Assembly (NCBI GenBank): GCA_028752905.1
Contig: JAQNBH010000006.1
Coordinates: 30,752,908-30,816,907 of the forward strand
Direction of reading: 5' to 3'
From: Cladorhizidae sp. MBARI D1340-BT2
Taxonomy: Eukaryota > Porifera > Demospongiae > Poecilosclerida > Cladorhizidae
Length of the DNA: 64,000 nt
The translations under genes and the position numbers were made by a program. The notes under the pieces are model-generated. The model saw nothing but the letters and a program-made list of their open reading frames with translations, was not told the origin of the DNA and searched no databases. Positions within the stretch are counted from its first letter, which is position 1. Each line of letters opens with the position of its first letter. Below are positions 36,086 to 47,066 of this stretch, piece after piece.

Positions 36086-36889
36086 GTAGTGTCCCAGATA
36101 CTCTAGTGACTGTGCCCCCCACACACATTTGTCTAGGTTCGTAGTCAGCCCAGCATCTACCAATACTTTCAACACTTCTTCAATGTGTTGTACATGTTGC
36201 TCCCAAGTAGCAGAAAATATTAATATATCATCAGTATATGTCACGCAGCAGTCTCTCAAATGATCTAGAGTGTTTTCCATGCACCTTTGGAAAGCTGCTG
36301 GAACATTTTTGAGACCAAATGGCATGCGTGTAAATGTTTATTTCTCCCACGGGGTGCAGAAAGCTGTCTTATCCTGGCTGGCTCTACCAAGAAGGACCAG
36401 GTAGAATCCCTTGTTCAGATCAATCTTGGAAAGCCAGACAGCATTAGCCACTTGGTTCAGTAGGTCCTCAATGCATGGCATCTGGAGCGGGTCATTGATT
36501 GTGACTTTATTTAGCTGTCTGTAGTCAATACAGAGTCGTACCTCCCTAGTCACCTTTTTCCTAGGCGGTACCATAGGGGATCACCATGGGCTTTTGGATG
36601 GAATGAGTATACCCAAGGCCAATAGCTCATCTATCTCCTTCTTAAGATCATTTTTCATTGCGGGGGCAATTCTGTTGGGGGGTAAGTGGAGTGGGTTTCC
36701 TTCCTCTAAATGGATTTCACATTGGTCGTGTTTCAGCAAGCCCAACCCTTTCATGGTACGGTACTTTAGAATGGCCTTCAACTGTGATTTCCTAGCATTG
36801 GATAAATTCATCTTGACACTACCTATGGGATTTGGTGTGTCCTCAGATTCATCTGCCATAATGAGTCTTAGGAGATTAGCATGTGGCAT
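36086..36889 (-). pseudogene. reverse transcriptase of the Gmr1-type element
   Basis: RNA-directed DNA polymerase. Segments in order: NPLHLPPNRIAPAMKNDLKK with EIDELLALGILIPSKSPW (36,889-36,581), VRLCIDYRQLNKVTINDPLQ and LSKIDLNKGF (36,574-36,338), MPFGLKNVPAAFQRCM and CVTYTDDILIFSATW (36,325-36,090). The catalytic YxDD box is YTDD, an allowed variant. Small frameshifts separate the three segments. The thumb begins (LDKCVW, LEYLGHY) and then passes into minisatellite. RNase H is absent. Confidence 0.9.
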
Positions 36890-37465
36890 CTTCCACTCAT
36901 TAAGCCGGTTAATGTGGATGGTTAGCTTTTTTGATCTATTGTTAGGGAAAGCTATTGTATAGTTACAGTCAGAGAGTTTAGCTATGACTTCGTATGGGCC
37001 ATCCCAAATTTAGTGGAGTTTTCCTGTCAACCCTGGGTTGTGACAGAGCATCATGACCCCGAGTTCATACCTCCTTGGTTTGGAGCTCTGATCATAGGCC
37101 TGGTTAGATTTTTCTTTGTAGCTTTCTTCATTTTCGTAGGCCTGTTTGTGTAGAGCTGTTAATTTCTCCTTGCATCTACAAGAGGGGGGCACCACTCTGG
37201 TAAACTCTCTCCCTGGGTCATCCCATTTGCTATGCACTATTACACCTCCCAGATAGAGGTGTCCATCTTCCTGCCTATCAGCCTTACACCACATCTCCTT
37301 TAATATCCCATCCTTCCTCTGCTGTTCTGTTAGAGCCAGCACTTCCACCTTCCCTTTTGTAAGGGTCAGAAACATCAACTCACTCACATGACCTCCCTCT
37401 AACACTTGAAGGTTTCCTGCCTCAATATATCTTCTATTGCACCATCTCCCTTGTACATGTACCAA
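36890..37465 (-). pseudogene. integrase of the Gmr1-type element, catalytic core deleted
   Basis: The N-terminal part reads YLGGVIVHSKWDD and FTRVVPPSCRCKEKLTALHK, the lead-in to the HHCC zinc region. It then jumps directly to EESYKEKSNQAYDQSSKPRR, YELGVMMLCHNPGLTGKL and, after a frame change, WDGPYEVIAKLSD, the GPY/F domain at about 36,985. The whole DDE core expected between them is missing. The domain lies upstream of reverse transcriptase, the opposite of ordinary gypsy elements. Confidence 0.75.
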
Positions 37466-37553
37466 CTCAGCAATTCATCATCAGCAGAAGAATTGATGTG
37501 AGTTTCCTCCTGCCAAAGATGACTGGTATCGGTGCTCACTTCCTCTACTTCTG

Positions 37554-38060
37554 TTAATAAGCTATCTGTCTCATGGCAACAGGATCGCAAGCAACTAGTT
37601 TAGGTTGTTTTGGCTTTCTTACTTCTGGGTTTGGGTATTGGTTTTTCATGCAATTTGGGTAGTGTGTAAGGGACAGCTGCCTAGTGCAAGTGCCATCCTT
37701 GCTATCCTCAATCTGGTTAGCGGCTTTCTCTGCCACTAGTGCCTGACTTTGAACCCAGGTAATGGTACACGATCCAGCAACCCAAGACATCACCCAGGGG
37801 TGGTCCTTTCCCAACAGAACATACTTTGTATCCTCACCCACTACAAACACATCCATGGACTTAGTTATTCCATCTACCTTTAAGGCTATGGTTGATGTTT
37901 TAAATGTGACGACCCTCTGATTAGCTAGTCTTGCCTTAGCTCTCTTGCCAGTGAAACATTCAGTTGGAGCCTAGCAGGGACTGCTGTTTTGTTGGCACCA
38001 GTGTCAATGAGGCACCTACACGGTCTACCATTTATGTCCCCAGTTCTGAGCAACTACTGA
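37554..38060 (-). pseudogene. aspartic protease of the Gmr1-type element
   Basis: The active-site DTG lies at 37,997-38,005 in CRCLIDTGANKTAVPARL. The later strand YVLLGKDHPWV is at about 37,800 in another frame, so at least one frameshift separates them. An in-frame TAG at 38,054-38,056 stands between gag and the active site. The region 37,466-37,650 beyond it is Lys/Pro-rich linker. Confidence 0.75.
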
Positions 38061-39070
38061 ATTTCCTCAGCCTCAGACTCAAAACTAATCATGCCTAGCC
38101 TAGCTATGACCTTACTGTTTGGGCAATACCTCTTAAAATGCCATGTTTCATTGCATTCAAAGCAAACAATGTCCTTAGGAAATGATCTACACCTCTGTGA
38201 ACCACCGGCTACACCTTTGCCACCAACAACCCGATCATGCTCAATGGGGGACCCCCTATCTCTACCCTTAGTTAGGTGCCCACCTGATCAATTATTAGGT
38301 GTCTGTTCCCTGGGATTGTTGTAGGCCATCTTTCTGCCAGAGTGTTGGCCCTCCAGTTGTCTCTTGTGCATCTTGCTTCTTTTGTGAAAGGATTTTGATA
38401 CCGAAGTAGCTTCCAGCTCATCGATGATCTCCGGAGTATCCTTGTAAGTATTACCTCTCACTGCATGGCATACCTCTGGAGAGTAGTAAAGCGTCAACGT
38501 TCCTCGAAACATCTCCATCGTTAAGTCCTTTTTGCTTTCCATCCGCTTTGCGAATCTATTGATGCTCTTCGTAATCGGAGTGAGATTGTGTCTAGGTGAC
38601 AGGTTGTCTGTTGGTGTGTTTCTCCAAATAGTTTTTATGGCTCTAGTATCCATACAACCCAGATGCTCAAGCAGCGAAGTCTTCAATGTTTAGTAATGTA
38701 CGCTCAGGTCCAGTTCCTGAAAAGCTTCCATCACTTTCCCGGAGACTTGCTTCCGTAATATATTGGTCTTTTCTGTTACTGGAAGTCCCACCTCTGTTAG
38801 GGTTTGTTCAAAGTTTCTCAGGTAAGCTTCTGGCTCGATTAGTTCATCCATTTTGTGAAGTGCCTGCAGTGCTGTTCTCTTCAATTGCTCAGCTTCCCTT
38901 GCAGAAGTACTGGTTTGTTGGAACTCTCTTGTGAGCTTGTAGAAGGATGCATTTTCCTCTACCAATTTTGTTAGCAGGTTATTTCGCTGCTTTTCTTCCT
39001 TTGCATGCTCCATTCTTGTTCTCAACTTCTCCTCCCTTTCCTGATTCATTGATGCTATCACAGTTGCCAT
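38061..39070 (-). pseudogene. gag of the Gmr1-type element
   Basis: Starts MATVIASMNQEREEKLRTRM with a long charged coiled-coil (39,070-38,880). The gag core follows (DELIEPEAYLRNFEQTLTEV; MEAFQELDLSVHY), then a C-terminal core after an in-frame TAA at about 38,690. A second stop, TGA, lies at 38,288-38,290. The zinc knuckle CFECNETWHFKRYC (38,123-38,164) keeps all four ligands. The frame is otherwise continuous from start to protease. Confidence 0.85.
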
Positions 39071-39232
39071 AGCAGTGCCATAGAGTCGGCATTCGCTTCA
39101 GTGTTGAATGAACTAGTTGCTGTCTGTTCTGTCTTCTTGTCGCTGATCTTGTCGGACTTTGTTCGTGTTTGGACGATGCTTGGATCCATGCTTCGGTTGG
39201 TAGTGATGGTTAGTGATGGTGATTGTGTTCTG

Positions 39233-39246
39233 CACCGCTGCCACCA
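39233..39246 (-). promoter_or_regulatory. tRNA-Leu primer binding site of the Gmr1-type element
   Basis: Minus-strand TGGTGGCAGCGGTG, two bases inside the LTR, matches the tRNA-Leu 3' end over 14 bases and then diverges. Confidence 0.8.
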
Positions 39247-39248
39247 TG

Positions 39249-39627
39249 TGTTGAGGGTTAGTCCAGTCTAACTCTCAAGTGATGTTATCAATTGCTGCCA
39301 CCAGAGCTATGCTTATGTAAATAGCACCCGTACTTGCAATCAGACAATTTAGATTATTAATGAAGACACAAGGTTGCAATTACAGGACAAGGCAAAGCTC
39401 CTGAACCTCGGTCAGTCAGGGTTCTTATACCCTGACTTCCCAGGAAACAGGACACATTCTTACATACACTCAGCAAAGTTGCATATACTATAACTGGGTA
39501 GGCCCACAACATATTATAATATCTAAGTCTGTTTGGTGCGACATAACTTGGTAATGTTCCCTCAGTACTCTATGTATTAATGCCTAAAGATCATCCATGG
39601 TCCATGTTGATGAGTCTGCCCCCAACA
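39249..39627 (-). mobile_element. 5' LTR of the Gmr1-type element
   Basis: 379 bases bounded by TGTTGAGGG and CCCCCAACA on the plus strand, a near-perfect terminal inverted repeat with the TG...CA ends of an LTR. It sits two bases from the primer site. No second copy was found in the window. Confidence 0.75.
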
Positions 39628-39649
39628 GACACGTCCATACATCAAGTTG

Positions 39650-39850
39650 TGATATATATTTACAATACCTGCCTGAAAATGTGTACAATACCTGCCTGAA
39701 GATGTGATATATATTTATAATACCTGCCTGAAGATGTGATATATATTTACAATACCTGCCTGAAGATGAGATATATATTTACAATACCTGCCTGAAGATG
39801 TGATATATATTTACAATACCTGCCTGAAGATGTGATATATATTTACAATA
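39650..39850 (+). repeat. 32-bp minisatellite, about 6 copies
   Basis: The unit TGATATATATTTACAATACC plus TGCCTGAAGATG is nearly identical between copies; the second unit is shortened by 9 bases. It starts 22 bases beyond the end of the LTR. Confidence 0.95.
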
Positions 39851-40127
39851 TGTGATATTACCTAACGGAGTTACACTGATGAGCATGCACACAACAATGC
39901 AACAGACCAATATCCATTGGTGTGCTCTATTCAAAAACACCAAATATATGATACATATTGTAAACTATGTAGGCAGCATCAAGGAAGGTTAAACTTCCAC
40001 CCCCTTTCCCCCCCTCCTCCTCCCCCAAAAAGCAGATGCATGTGACACTTGCATCATGGAATTTGCACCTACAAATCTAAATAATGCACGTCCATGTTAT
40101 TCATTTTCCTGAAATTACTTGAAATAA

Positions 40128-40262
40128 TGTTGGCATGTTAGATCTAGCTCTAGGTTAGGATGTGCTGTCTGTGTTTCTCTCCATTTACTGCCACTGTTTA
40201 GTTAGAGATACCTCTAGGTCGCGATGTGCTGACTGTGTTGCTCTCCAGCTGCTCGCTCTGCT
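40128..40262 (+). repeat. flanking direct repeat of the MULE region, left
   Basis: About 135 bases starting TGTTGGCATGTTAGATCTAG. It is itself two related halves of about 70 bases (AGATCTAGCTCTAGG...; AGAGATACCTCTAGG...). A diverged direct copy lies at 43,697-43,838, on the other side of the transposase remnant. Confidence 0.75.
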
Positions 40263-41409
40263 TTAAGGGGGGAAGAGGGCTGAAAACACATATTTAAAAT
40301 AAAAAAAATTTGGGGGCCCAAAAGGGTTTATAGTATGTCTGGAGTTTGAGTTTCAAGTTTCAGAGCAAGTGAATACTTGCATCAGAAGATATAGCCATTT
40401 TTATACAGTGCATTATTATTCCATTTCATTTCATTTCACTTCACATTGGAAGAGGTTCTCTCCCAGTCTTACCTGGCTACAATCGGGCGGGCGGCGATGA
40501 TCGCCTACCCAAAATACAGTTTTTATATATCAAAATGTTGCCAATTTCATGGAGACACTTACCAGTCGTTTGCGCAATGAATTGGCCAGGCGGGGGGGTA
40601 GTGCGCAACCTCTAAGACAAGCACGTTTTTTCACGTGTTTTTTAGTCGGTTCGCTTGAAACTTTCACACTGTTGAGTTATGGGGAAGAGAACAGAGAAGC
40701 AATTTAAACAGAAAGGCCAAGGATTCAAGAAGAGTGACGACAAGAAGAAGAAAGCCCTACAGGCGGCTGTTGTTGAGCCTGTCACAGTAGCCGCGCCAGG
40801 CAAGTTTTAATGTTTATCTCCGTACTAAAAAGTTACTAGCTGTTTCCTTCCTTTGTTAGTGAGTCTCTTGGATCCTGTAGGTGGGATAGCGCCTTCTGTG
40901 AACCTTCACTTACCTTCCAATCAATTGCAAATGTCTGAAGAGAGGCCAGTTCCATTTGTGTCTATGACCAGTGACTATGCCCAGGAAGAAGTTGGCTCTC
41001 ATGGATCGTTCAGCTGCTTCTGTGGCTGTTGCTACTGGATCTACTGGCTCTACCTCTTTGGACTCGGGTGGTGTTGGAGAACTAGGTAAGGGTTATCGTA
41101 TAATAAACTTAGATAAGCTTAGAGAGGTCATAGAAAGGTGTAATAAGTGTATTCAATGTGGTAACTGAGCTCCCTTGCAACTGAAGCCCGTAGGGCAGGC
41201 ATGGTGTCTCACTTTTTGTTCAAATTGTAGTAACACTCGAGACATCTCAAACCCTGTATCTGTAGAAGCATTCTTTGAACATCCAGTCAGTACTGGGTGC
41301 GCTCGCATTGCTGGAATTAGTCATTCTGGTCTGGAAGATATCACTGCAGTCATGGATATGTTGCCCCCTCTTGGTTCCACTTGTTTTTTTAAATATACTA
41401 GGTCAATAG

Positions 41410-41524
41410 GGAGTGACGCAAATGCAGTAACAGAATATTATGTTGGATGCCGCTCATAGGTTACATGGAGTGATGCAAATGCAGTAACAGAGTATTATGT
41501 TGGATGCTGCTCATAGGTTACATG
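41410..41524 (+). repeat. 58-bp tandem duplication in the MULE pseudogene
   Basis: The stretch from GAGTGACGCAAATGCAGTAA to GCTCATAGGTTACATG appears twice in a row with a few differences, shifting the frame of the transposase. Confidence 0.9.
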
Positions 41525-42100
41525 ATTTTTATAGGGTTAGGCATGAAGACATCATTGATGTTAGTATTACTGTTGACGGCACATGGCTTAGACAGGGCCA
41601 CAAATCAAATTATGGCTTGGTTGCGGTGATGTCTTGGGACACTGGAGAAGTTTTAGATTATTATCTTATGTCTAATTTCTGTCAAGCTTGTGCGCGAAGA
41701 CCTGAAGATGAAACAGTAGCAAGTTACACAGAATGGTTTGAGGGTCACAAGGTAAAAATTGTGAAGCTAATTTTGATGGCTCTTCGGGTTCTTTGGAAGT
41801 TGTAGGAACACAAACTTTTTTAGCGTTCAGTGGAGAGACTGAAGCTTAGGTACACACACATAAATTAGTGATGGGTATACAAATGCACATAAACGGTTGT
41901 TTGAAGTCGAGCCTTACGGTCCTAGTGTCTTTGGGTGGTGCTAGGGGGGTTAGTCGTGTGTCTATAGTTAAAATGCAAACCTACTATAGGGGAGCAATTA
42001 GAAAGGACAACCTAGAGGGGATGATTTGCGATGTGAAAGCGATTTTTATCACTCTTAGTCAACTATGGAACATCCCAACACGAGTATTGTCCTACAGGAG

Positions 42101-42348
42101 TTTTGAGTTAGTGTAAGTTTAATCCAGCTTGTGCTAAAGGTGAGGTACCACCAGTACCGATAGGCCTATGATTGCTCTGGACAAGTCTAGGAGGTTTTTG
42201 ATAAATTAATGTCCGAGGATCGAGTTTTGAGTTGGTGTAAGTTTAATCCAGCTTGTGCTAAAGGTGAGGTACCAACAGTACCGATATAGGCCTATGATTG
42301 CTCTGGACAAGGCTAGGAGGTTTTTGATAAATTAATGTCCGAGGATCT
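42101..42348 (+). repeat. 124-bp tandem duplication in the MULE pseudogene
   Basis: The stretch from TTTTGAGTTAGTGTAAGTTT to ATTAATGTCCGAGGATC occurs twice in tandem with only a few differences. It duplicates the SWCKFNPAC region. Confidence 0.9.
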
Positions 42349-42539
42349 TTTGTGCAAATGTTTAGGTGGTTGGTTATACACAACCAAAATGAGTTTAATT
42401 CTGTTGTATGGAGTAGAGCGGGTAAGACAGAACATATGAGTACAACAAGTGTCAGGCTTGCTGTCGAGAGGCAACAGAGTTCAATGGAGGGCGGAGCATT
42501 GTATGGTCCTGGCATGGGGGACCTGTAACATTTTATTTT

Positions 42540-43690
42540 GTTATGTTTCTTTTGCTTTCTATTGTTAAACAGAGATTACTGGAAGATACTTTTGTTTATG
42601 TGTCTTTTTGTCAAGCTTAGGAATTAGTGGAGGATGACTTTTGTGGTATGATGGTTAACCCTGACCCAGCAATCTATGACATGAAGCTGCACGGCACCCC
42701 GTCTCTGTTGCTGAACTGCCTGAAGCCCCCGTGCAAATAAAAATTCCTGGTATTTTTACTGACTACTGCTGTTTGTGTTCTATTGTTTTTCAGGGATTAC
42801 TGGAGGGTGTCGGAAGACATGTGTGGAGGGTGACGATGGATGGACCTTGGCATGGGAGCCCTGCAAATGATGACGTGTTTATGTTTGCTAATTCAATATT
42901 AGCAAAGCAACATACATGTAACAAGTCTGATGCGTCTTTAATTTATGTGTATGTATATATATATATATTGTTGGTTTTCAGGTTGTAGTTAGGATGTAGG
43001 ATACTGCTGTTGTTGAAAAAATAAAGGACTGTGAAAAGTCAAACATTTTGTTTGTACACACAATTCTAGTAATGAGGGATGTATTCTGGTGAACAGGGGG
43101 TGTTTCTGGCAGCTGGGATGTGATTACAAACTGCTTGGACTTCAAGGCTCAATATCTCTGAAGTGATTTTTGAAAAACCGTTCAAATGATAACTTGAATA
43201 TTTTTTATCCTTTTATTAAAAAAAATATATCATTTGAAAGCAATTTTAATATTCTACAACTTGCGCGAGAGTTTTTGTTTGATAGCATAACTAAAAAAGA
43301 CCTATAGATGAAAATGTAACGTGATGTCATAAAGCTATGTTCAGAAAATGAGTGAAAAAATTTTTTTTTCAAAATTTCAAGACGCGCAGTTTGTAGTGCT
43401 CATTATGATTGACTAATGGACCAAATAAGAGCCTCGCAAAGGTCGTTACTGCAACGTGGTTTACTTAACGGCTTACGGTCCGCACTGGAAGAGCCTATAA
43501 TGAGCTAGGAAAAAATTATGGCAAAACAAAATAACAAAAGAGACTTACCATTAGAAAGTATAGACTGCAAGCTATAATTTGATATATAAATCGGGAAACT
43601 AGAGTGAATGCGAGCAAAGATATGGTACTTTATATGAGACCACGCGATACGCAGCCTTCTTTCCCACTTAACTATTATTGTTCGTGATAC
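42540..43690. other. no gene recognised; possible exon at 42,794-42,987
   Basis: After a good pyrimidine tract and CAG, 42,794-42,987 encodes GLLEGVGRHVWRVTMDGPWH and on to a stop, without a recognised family. The preceding TTAAACAG/AGATTACTGGA at 42,575 is a similar acceptor followed by related bases, so the exon start may be duplicated. Confidence 0.3.
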
Positions 43691-43696
43691 TAGCAA

Positions 43697-43838
43697 TGAT
43701 GTTGGCATGTTAGAGCTAGCTCTAGGTATGTTCTCTCTGTTTTTCTCTCCAGCTTCTGCCTCTGCTTAGTTAGAGCTAGTTCCAGGTGGGAATGTGCTGA
43801 ATGTGTTGTTCTTCAGCTGCTTATTCTGATTTAGCTAT
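43697..43838 (+). repeat. flanking direct repeat of the MULE region, right
   Basis: Diverged copy of 40,128-40,262 with the same two-half structure (TTAGAGCTAGCTCTAGG; TTAGAGCTAGTTCCAGG). A further partial copy of its edge (TATTGTTGTTCGTGATGCTTGG) follows at 43,836. Confidence 0.75.
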
Positions 43839-44624
43839 TGTTGTTCGTGATGCTTGGATGCTCTAACAACTTCCAACTCCTTGACTTCAGCTCCATCCAA
43901 GCATGTAATTGGAATGCCATCGCTCTGCTTCTTGTCGGCTCCACATATGATTTCATCACAGTCTATCTCCTCAGTGCATGCTACATGTGCCTACCCTAAC
44001 CCCAGAGGGATGACAAGAGCATATTTGGTTCTTGCTACCTTGAGGCTTGATAAATACCTGAAGATGTATATAATAATATGTATCTTATACATTTATATTT
44101 AACTTATCTTGAGTAGATTTCTGGTAACCGTACGAAACCTCATTACAATTTTTCTGACCAATTGATACCAGGCCATCGATTGCTGTGAGTCTTTATTGCA
44201 CTAGTCCCTAGTCTACAAGAGATAAAAAGAGACTGGTATGCTAGACTAGGCCTAGGGATAGGCATTTGGCTAGGGCTAAGTCTTGGGCTAGGGCTGGGAC
44301 TGACTAAGGCCAGGACAAAGGCTAAATCTAGGCATTTCTGATGCCTCAGGCATTGGATCTGGTGAAAAGATTTGTGTATTGGTGATTGGGAATTGAATCC
44401 GATGAAAAGACTGGTATGCTGGTGATTGGGCATTGGATCTGATAATAGCTAGCTCTATCAGGAAAAAAATTGCAGACCATTTACCATTTCAATGCTGAAA
44501 ATACAGCAAAGAGTTAGAATTTTTCTGATATAGTGTGTGGTGAAGATGCAGATCATATGTAGCTAATAATGGGCTGGCTATACATAAGGCCACAGCCAGA
44601 CGGCTTCTTATGGTCAGCCGTTAT

Positions 44625-44800
44625 CGTGTCTCTCTGTGTGCGTATGTATGTGTGTATTGTGTGGTAATATGTGTATGTGTGTGTCAGTGAGTGAATGTGT
44701 GTGTGTGTGAGTGAGTGTGATTGTGAAGTATGTATATATGTATGTATGTGGTGTGGTTTGGTGTGTCTGTAGTGGTGTGTGTGTGCATAGTTAGAGAGCA
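44625..44800. repeat. GT-rich imperfect microsatellite
   Basis: Mixed TGTG, GTAT and GAGT runs, with no regular unit longer than four bases. Confidence 0.9.
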
Positions 44801-44945
44801 CCTTGGTCTTTGTGTGTTAGTTAGAAGTCCACATAGCAACACATAGTTGACTATGTAACCCAAGCTTATCTAGTGGTGGTCATAGTGGCGATGGTATGGT
44901 GTGTGTCAGGAGAGCCAGTGATTTTGATGATGAAGGGATGAGAGA

Positions 44946-45317
44946 TTGAGAACTAAGTCCCCAAATATCGCAGGTAATGTCTACAACTCCTGTAAATCAA
45001 CTAGATCAGTCACAGTAGTGCAGCGGGTCATCAAACTAGTAGGTAATTTGCCGGCAAATGGGAGTCAACAGAGGTCTAGTGTTAATCTGGCACATGTGAG
45101 GATTCCCACTCAAGAGACCAGAGTCACAAGCAGAGGGCCTAGCACACATATTAACCGAGCACATCCCACATATTCCTCATTATACCATCCTATCACTTCC
45201 AGATTTCTGGAAATAGCTGCTCGAGAGAAAGCTTATTCTCAACAGTCAACACGCATGAGGGACATAGTTGCCTCAGAGTTCATGCTCTCCCAGTCTTGTA
45301 GTCAGAGCCAAGATTAA
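44946..45317 (+). CDS. hypothetical ORF, unknown
   Basis: 123 codons. The C-terminal two thirds, after a possible CAACAG acceptor, reads like coding sequence (RVTSRGPSTHINRAHPTYSS; SRFLEIAAREKAYSQQSTRM), Ser/Arg-rich. No family recognised. The first part may be intron. Confidence 0.25.
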   Translation: MRTKSPNIAGNVYNSCKSTRSVTVVQRVIKLVGNLPANGSQQRSSVNLAHVRIPTQETRVTSRGPSTHINRAHPTYSSLYHPITSRFLEIAAREKAYSQQSTRMRDIVASEFMLSQSCSQSQD

Positions 45318-45572
45318 GTATCAAGAAATTTGACCTTCGTAGATGTATGGATAACCCAGGCATTGTACCTGATCTTGATGCACTGGGACTGGCCTAAGTT
45401 TGTGTATTATCACAGCTTTGCATCACTACATATCACTTCATTTTAGACTTGATCTTGTCATAGCATAAAATTGTGCTAATTACATAACTAGAGGCACCAA
45501 TTGCACACTTCAACATGCACATGCATAAGCAATGAAGGATGTTGTCTGTGAGTTACCATTCCCATTGGTCAC

Positions 45573-45788
45573 ATGAGCCGGGAGGTCACAAGAGAATATA
45601 TGGTATCCAGATCATTTGGATTTGACACTCCATTTGTGTTGAAACCCAACCATATTTGTTATCGACATCAGCTATCCATAACTCTGCGTCAAAATGAGGT
45701 TGTAGGTTTTCGTCATGTCCCTAGGTTTAGTTCTTGTAAGAGACACAGTGGGCGATCCAAATGTATCGGACTCAGCTCCGACAGCTGA
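45573..45788 (+). CDS. hypothetical small ORF, unknown
   Basis: 71 codons beginning MSREVTREYMVSRSFGFDTP. Balanced composition, no recognised motif. Could be a chance frame. Confidence 0.2.
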   Translation: MSREVTREYMVSRSFGFDTPFVLKPNHICYRHQLSITLRQNEVVGFRHVPRFSSCKRHSGRSKCIGLSSDS

Positions 45789-46835
45789 AATGTTTGAAAA
45801 AATTATCATTATGGACATTCTTGTCGAGACTTTGTTATCTTAGTGCAGGCACTGATCGAACTTCAGCGAGGAGATATGCAGGTTCTCTTATTCTTCACGA
45901 TATCATGGACAGAATCGACTTTGGCTGCCACACTTGGGTTAAAGTTCTCCCCTTCTTCTTGATAGATGGACCTTCAGCTTATCCTTGGTAGTTAGGACTA
46001 GCCTTCCTTCTCTTCTGAGTAACTATGGCTGCGCTAAATCTATTGACGGGAGAGAGAGAAGCGACTAGCATAGAGCCCATGCCACACCAATGACAACACA
46101 CATCATGAAAAATAATGTACATGAGCATGAGGTGTGGCTTGACAGATCCATCACATGACCTAGTTGTTACTGTGTATTAATTTAACAGTGACATTCAATT
46201 AGGAAGACACAACACAGCTAAAGTAGTCCTAGTCTCATCAATCATTTCGAACAATCAATATTGATGTTTGAATTCATAATTCAAAGCAACAACTGGCTAC
46301 AGCTATCAAGTGTTGTAATTACCTACACAACAAGCATTGAAATTGGACTTTACTTTCTCTGAGATAAAATTTACTTTTAATTTGGGAAGTCTTTTCGATT
46401 CTTTTCCCCCTTCCTGTACATTGATGGTCTCCATCTCCTATTAAATATTCACTGCTAATATCATTACAACCCTCAACACAATATTTCTAGAGGTATATGC
46501 CATCAACTTGATATCAAGTTCAAGAAAAGTGTTCTGAAAATACTTGGGAAAGGGCATAGGTATGCATTACCAAGAGCCTACTACAAGGGCAAAGGTATGA
46601 CGTTACCAAGAGCCTAGTGCAAAGGCAAGGAAAAAAAACTGATTGAGATTAGGGCACGGGAGAATCAATGTTGACTGTATGCTAGGCTAGGGCAAGGATC
46701 CAGATGCATGACATCATGTGAAGAAGGAAAATCATTAAAGTCTTGCTAATACGACATTGACTATGACATCAATTATACCGTCATGAAGGCATTGTTAGTA
46801 AATTAGTTGATATACAGGTATGTTTTTTTTCAGGG

Positions 46836-47066
46836 TATTGTGTGTGTGGGGAGTAAGGCATACAGGGAGTGGAAATTGGATCTCGCTTGCTCACTCATGA
46901 AAAGACTTCAGAGCATGAGAATGAAGGATAAAGTTTCACTCCATTTCCACTGCTCGACACATGGAACTGGAAACACTGGTGAATACTGGCAGCGGATATT
47001 TTATATTGTGCTGTCCCTAGGTGCATGCCAACAGGTTGCAAGCACTTGCATTCTTGTAAATGTCTG
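46836..47066 (+). CDS. possible exon, unknown protein
   Basis: After a T-tract and CAG (46,832-46,834), an open stretch encodes GIVCVGSKAYREWKLDLACS, LHFHCSTHGTGNTGEYWQRI and ends at a TGA that overlaps the ATG of the next frame. Composition is protein-like but no family is recognised. Confidence 0.3.

Larger units (their letters stand above)
36086..39627 (-). mobile_element. Gmr1-type Ty3/gypsy retrotransposon, 3' truncated
   Basis: Reading right to left: LTR 39,627-39,249, primer site 39,246-39,233, gag, protease, integrase remnant, reverse transcriptase cut at 36,086. Integrase before reverse transcriptase is the copia-like order known for the Gmr1 group of gypsy elements, first described in cod. 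RNase H and the 3' LTR are missing where a minisatellite begins. Several stops make it inactive. Confidence 0.8.
40679..42530 (+). pseudogene. Mutator-like (MULE-type) transposase, degenerate
   Basis: Cut-and-paste transposase of the type common in sponge and cnidarian genomes. A first exon (40,679-40,799) encodes MGKRTEKQFKQKGQGFKKSD and may be spliced at a GC-AG intron to 40,860. Two Cys pairs follow (CNKCIQC near 41,145, CSNCSN near 41,220). The core opens ITVDGTWLRQGHKSNYGLVA at about 41,570, then GEVLDYYLMSNFCQACARRP. Later pieces are TYYRGAIRKDNLEGM (41,975), WCKFNPACAKGEVPPVPIGL (near 42,110) and NEFNSVVWSRAGKTEH (near 42,395). Many frameshifts, a 58-base and a 124-base tandem duplication and missing middle parts make it dead. 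Confidence 0.75.

Noticed and set aside
40263..43690. Terminal inverted repeats of the MULE
   Set aside because: The left edge (TTTAAGGGGGGAAGAGG) has no recognisable inverse near the right edge, so no ends are claimed.
44215..44450. Minisatellite of GGCTAGG and GACTGGTATGCT motifs
   Set aside because: Short repeats are visible (GAAAAGACTGGTATGCTGG, GATTGGGCATTGGATCT), but unit length and order are too irregular to call an array.
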